From the NCBI GenBank assembly GCA_003242495.1, contig QGUO01000159.1:1-7770 (forward strand): DNA of 7,770 nucleotides. The letters are read 5' to 3'. This stretch comes from Pseudomonadota bacterium. GTDB lineage: Bacteria; Pseudomonadota; Gammaproteobacteria; Steroidobacterales; Steroidobacteraceae. This document shows positions 6,362 to 7,770 of the stretch, piece after piece. Position 1 is the stretch's first letter; the number at the start of each line of letters is the position of its first letter. Position numbers and translations under genes: made by a program. The notes under the pieces were generated by a model. The model was not told the DNA's origin. It saw nothing but the letters and a program-made list of their open reading frames with translations, and ran no database searches.

Positions 6362-6389
6362 CCGCCTCTTTTCCTGATCGCCTACCGTC

Positions 6390-7673
6390 ATGCTCGATCC
6401 CAAGCTTCTGCGCTCCGATCCGCAAGCCGTGGCCGCGAACCTCGCACGCCGCGGGTTCACCCTCGACGTCAGCCGCCTGGCGGCGCTCGAGGAAGCTCGC
6501 AAGCGCTGGCAGCTGCGCGCCGACGAGCTGCGCAACGAGCGCAAGTCCAATGCCAAGGCGGTGGGCAAGGCCAAGGCGCAGGGCGAGGACGTCGCGCCGC
6601 TGCTGAAGCGCGGCGAGTCCTTGGGGGCCGAGCTGGCCGAGGCGGAGAAGGAGCTCGAGGCCGTGCAGGCCGAGCTCGATGAGCTCGCGCTCGGGCTGCC
6701 CAACCTGCTGCACGACAGCGTGCCGGACGGGCGCGACGAATCCGCCAACCAGGAGGTACGCCGCTGGGGCGAGCCGCGCACCTTCGAGTTCGAGCCGCGC
6801 GATCATGTCGCGCTCGGTGAGCGGCTCGCGGGCATGGACTTCGCCGCGGCGGGCAAGATCTCCGGGGCGCGCTTCGCGGTGCTGAAGGGGCCGCTCGCAC
6901 GCCTGCAACGCGCGCTGATCCAGTTCATGCTGGATCTGCACACGCGCGAGCACGGCTACACCGAGGTCTACGTGCCCTACCTGGTGAACGCGCAGTCGAT
7001 GACCGGCACCGGGCAATTGCCCAAGTTCGAGGCCGACCTGTTCGCCGTGCGCGGCGAGTCCGGCCTGTATCTCATTCCGACGGCCGAGGTGCCCGTGACC
7101 AACCTGGCGCGCGAGAGCATCACCGAGGCGGATGCCCTGCCGCTGCGCTATGTGGCGCATACCCCCTGCTTCCGCTCCGAGGCGGGCTCCTACGGCAAGG
7201 ACACGCGCGGCATGATCCGCCAGCACCAGTTCGAGAAAGTGGAGCTGGTCCACCTGGTTCGTCCGCAGGATTCGTACCAGGCGCTCGAGGCGCTCACGAG
7301 TCATGCCGAGGAGGTGCTCAAGCGACTCGAGCTGCCATACAGGGTGGTGGCGCTGTGCGCCGGCGATATCGGCTTCGGCTCGGCCAAAACCTACGATCTC
7401 GAGGTGTGGCTGCCCGGCCAGCAGGCGTATCGCGAGATTTCCTCGTGCTCGAACTTCGAGGCCTTCCAGGCACGGCGCATGCTGGCGCGCTGGCGCAATC
7501 CGGAGACCGGCAAGCCGGAGCCGCTGCACACCTTGAACGGCTCGGGCGTCGCGGCCGGGCGCGCGCTGGTGGCGGTGCTCGAAAACTACCAGCAGGCCGA
7601 CGGCAGCGTGGTGGTGCCGGAGGTGCTGCGTCCCTACATGGGCGGCCTGGAGGTGATCCGCCCGCCTGCCTGA
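6390..7673 (+). CDS. serS: Seryl-tRNA synthetase
   Basis: Class II aminoacyl-tRNA synthetase. It joins serine to tRNA-Ser, and also to tRNA-Sec where present, in the cytoplasm. 427 residues (E. coli 430), complete. The start MLDPKLLRSD is the standard bacterial SerRS N-terminus. A charged helical region at about 27-100 forms the long coiled-coil arm that grips the tRNA variable arm. The catalytic domain shows motif 1 around 174-198, including ALIQFMLDLHTREHGYTEVY; TGTGQLPKF (205-213); TAEVP (231-235) of the serine pocket; motif 2 around FRSEAGSYGKDTRGMIRQHQ (261-280); SSCSNFEAFQARR (351-363); and motif 3 around LNGSGVAAGRALVAVLEN (382-399). No Shine-Dalgarno is seen before the ATG; the preceding 25 bases are pyrimidine-rich. 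In several gammaproteobacteria crcB lies between rarA and serS; it is absent here. All catalytic motifs look intact. Confidence 0.97.
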   Translation: MLDPKLLRSDPQAVAANLARRGFTLDVSRLAALEEARKRWQLRADELRNERKSNAKAVGKAKAQGEDVAPLLKRGESLGAELAEAEKELEAVQAELDELALGLPNLLHDSVPDGRDESANQEVRRWGEPRTFEFEPRDHVALGERLAGMDFAAAGKISGARFAVLKGPLARLQRALIQFMLDLHTREHGYTEVYVPYLVNAQSMTGTGQLPKFEADLFAVRGESGLYLIPTAEVPVTNLARESITEADALPLRYVAHTPCFRSEAGSYGKDTRGMIRQHQFEKVELVHLVRPQDSYQALEALTSHAEEVLKRLELPYRVVALCAGDIGFGSAKTYDLEVWLPGQQAYREISSCSNFEAFQARRMLARWRNPETGKPEPLHTLNGSGVAAGRALVAVLENYQQADGSVVVPEVLRPYMGGLEVIRPPA

Positions 7674-7770
7674 GCCGGGGCAGGGCCCGCAGGCGGTCGC
7701 GGCCGGCACCGGCGAGCGGCAGGGGCGTCATGCGTCGACGGTGAGCACCGCCGTCGCGACGGTTGTCGCC
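7674..7770. other. serS 3' flank, no clear gene or terminator
   Basis: 97 bases to the window edge, GC-rich, with small inverted repeats such as GCCGG-CA-CCGGC but no hairpin followed by T. Two partial reading frames touch the right edge and cannot be settled. One is a minus-strand end with stop at 7728-7730 preceded by ATTVATAVLTVDA. The other is a plus-strand GTG start at 7741 giving MSTAVATVVA. The minus frame has G or C in nearly all third positions, like the real genes here. Confidence 0.35.
7678..7685 (+). other. Exact match to the E. coli KOPS motif
   Basis: GGGCAGGG fits GGGNAGGG, the E. coli FtsK orienting polar sequence, on the plus strand five bases after the serS stop. The FtsK encoded here keeps the three gamma-domain residues that read KOPS in E. 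coli. By eye this is the only exact match on either strand, but in GC-rich DNA a few matches per window would be expected by chance, so a single site is not evidence of function. Confidence 0.25.

Noticed and set aside
6202..6389. Small Cys-containing ORF between rarA and serS (GTG at 6202; includes TGCRSV and TPCGPRC)
   Set aside because: The frame runs on into serS as part of a long shadow frame, has no ribosome site, and its cysteine pattern matches no motif I recognise.
6234..7709. Minus-strand ORF of 491 codons opposite serS
   Set aside because: Same shadow pattern; the serS frame on the plus strand contains every class II synthetase motif.
1..7770. Mobile elements, CRISPR arrays, tRNA/rRNA genes, toxin-antitoxin or defence modules
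   Set aside because: None seen: no transposase or integrase frame, no regularly spaced repeats, no cloverleaf-like sequence. The window is a conserved housekeeping locus.

Overview
The window is a stretch of conserved, high-GC bacterial chromosome. It holds five recognisable core genes and one small membrane-protein gene. The order trxB (divergent) / ftsK - lolA - rarA - serS is the classic gammaproteobacterial arrangement known from Escherichia coli and Pseudomonas. The proteins are gammaproteobacterial in type: a short FtsK whose gamma domain closely resembles that of E. coli, a periplasmic LolA, and a SerRS beginning MLDPKLLR. The strong G/C bias at third codon positions explains why long spurious ORFs occur on the antisense strand. 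I cannot name the genus; a high-GC gammaproteobacterium outside the enterics is the most I can support.

Layout. Positions 1-916 (minus strand) hold most of trxB (thioredoxin reductase), with its C-terminal end cut off by the window edge. Positions 917-1279 are the divergent control region between trxB and ftsK. It has several inverted repeats and an AT-richer stretch with a candidate ftsK promoter, but no gene I can support; E. coli has lrp at this place. ftsK follows (TTG start, 1280-3583), then a 144-base gap, then lolA (3728-4465). A GTG-started VanZ-like membrane protein (4471-4869) begins five bases after lolA and overlaps rarA (4866-6158) in a GTGA stop/start junction, so lolA, vanZ-like and rarA read as one operon. 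A 231-base gap with a strong hairpin and a candidate -10 element precedes serS (6390-7673). The last 97 bases hold one exact match to the E. coli KOPS sequence and no clear gene.

Function. The genes belong to separate housekeeping tasks rather than one pathway: thiol redox balance (TrxB), chromosome segregation coupled to division (FtsK), lipoprotein delivery to the outer membrane (LolA), rescue of stalled replication forks (RarA) and tRNA-Ser charging (SerS). I see no mobile element, CRISPR array, toxin-antitoxin pair or defence island, and no credible new multi-gene system. The points worth a second look are the VanZ-like gene coupled between lolA and rarA, the structured trxB/ftsK intergenic region, and the serS leader with a hairpin and no Shine-Dalgarno.
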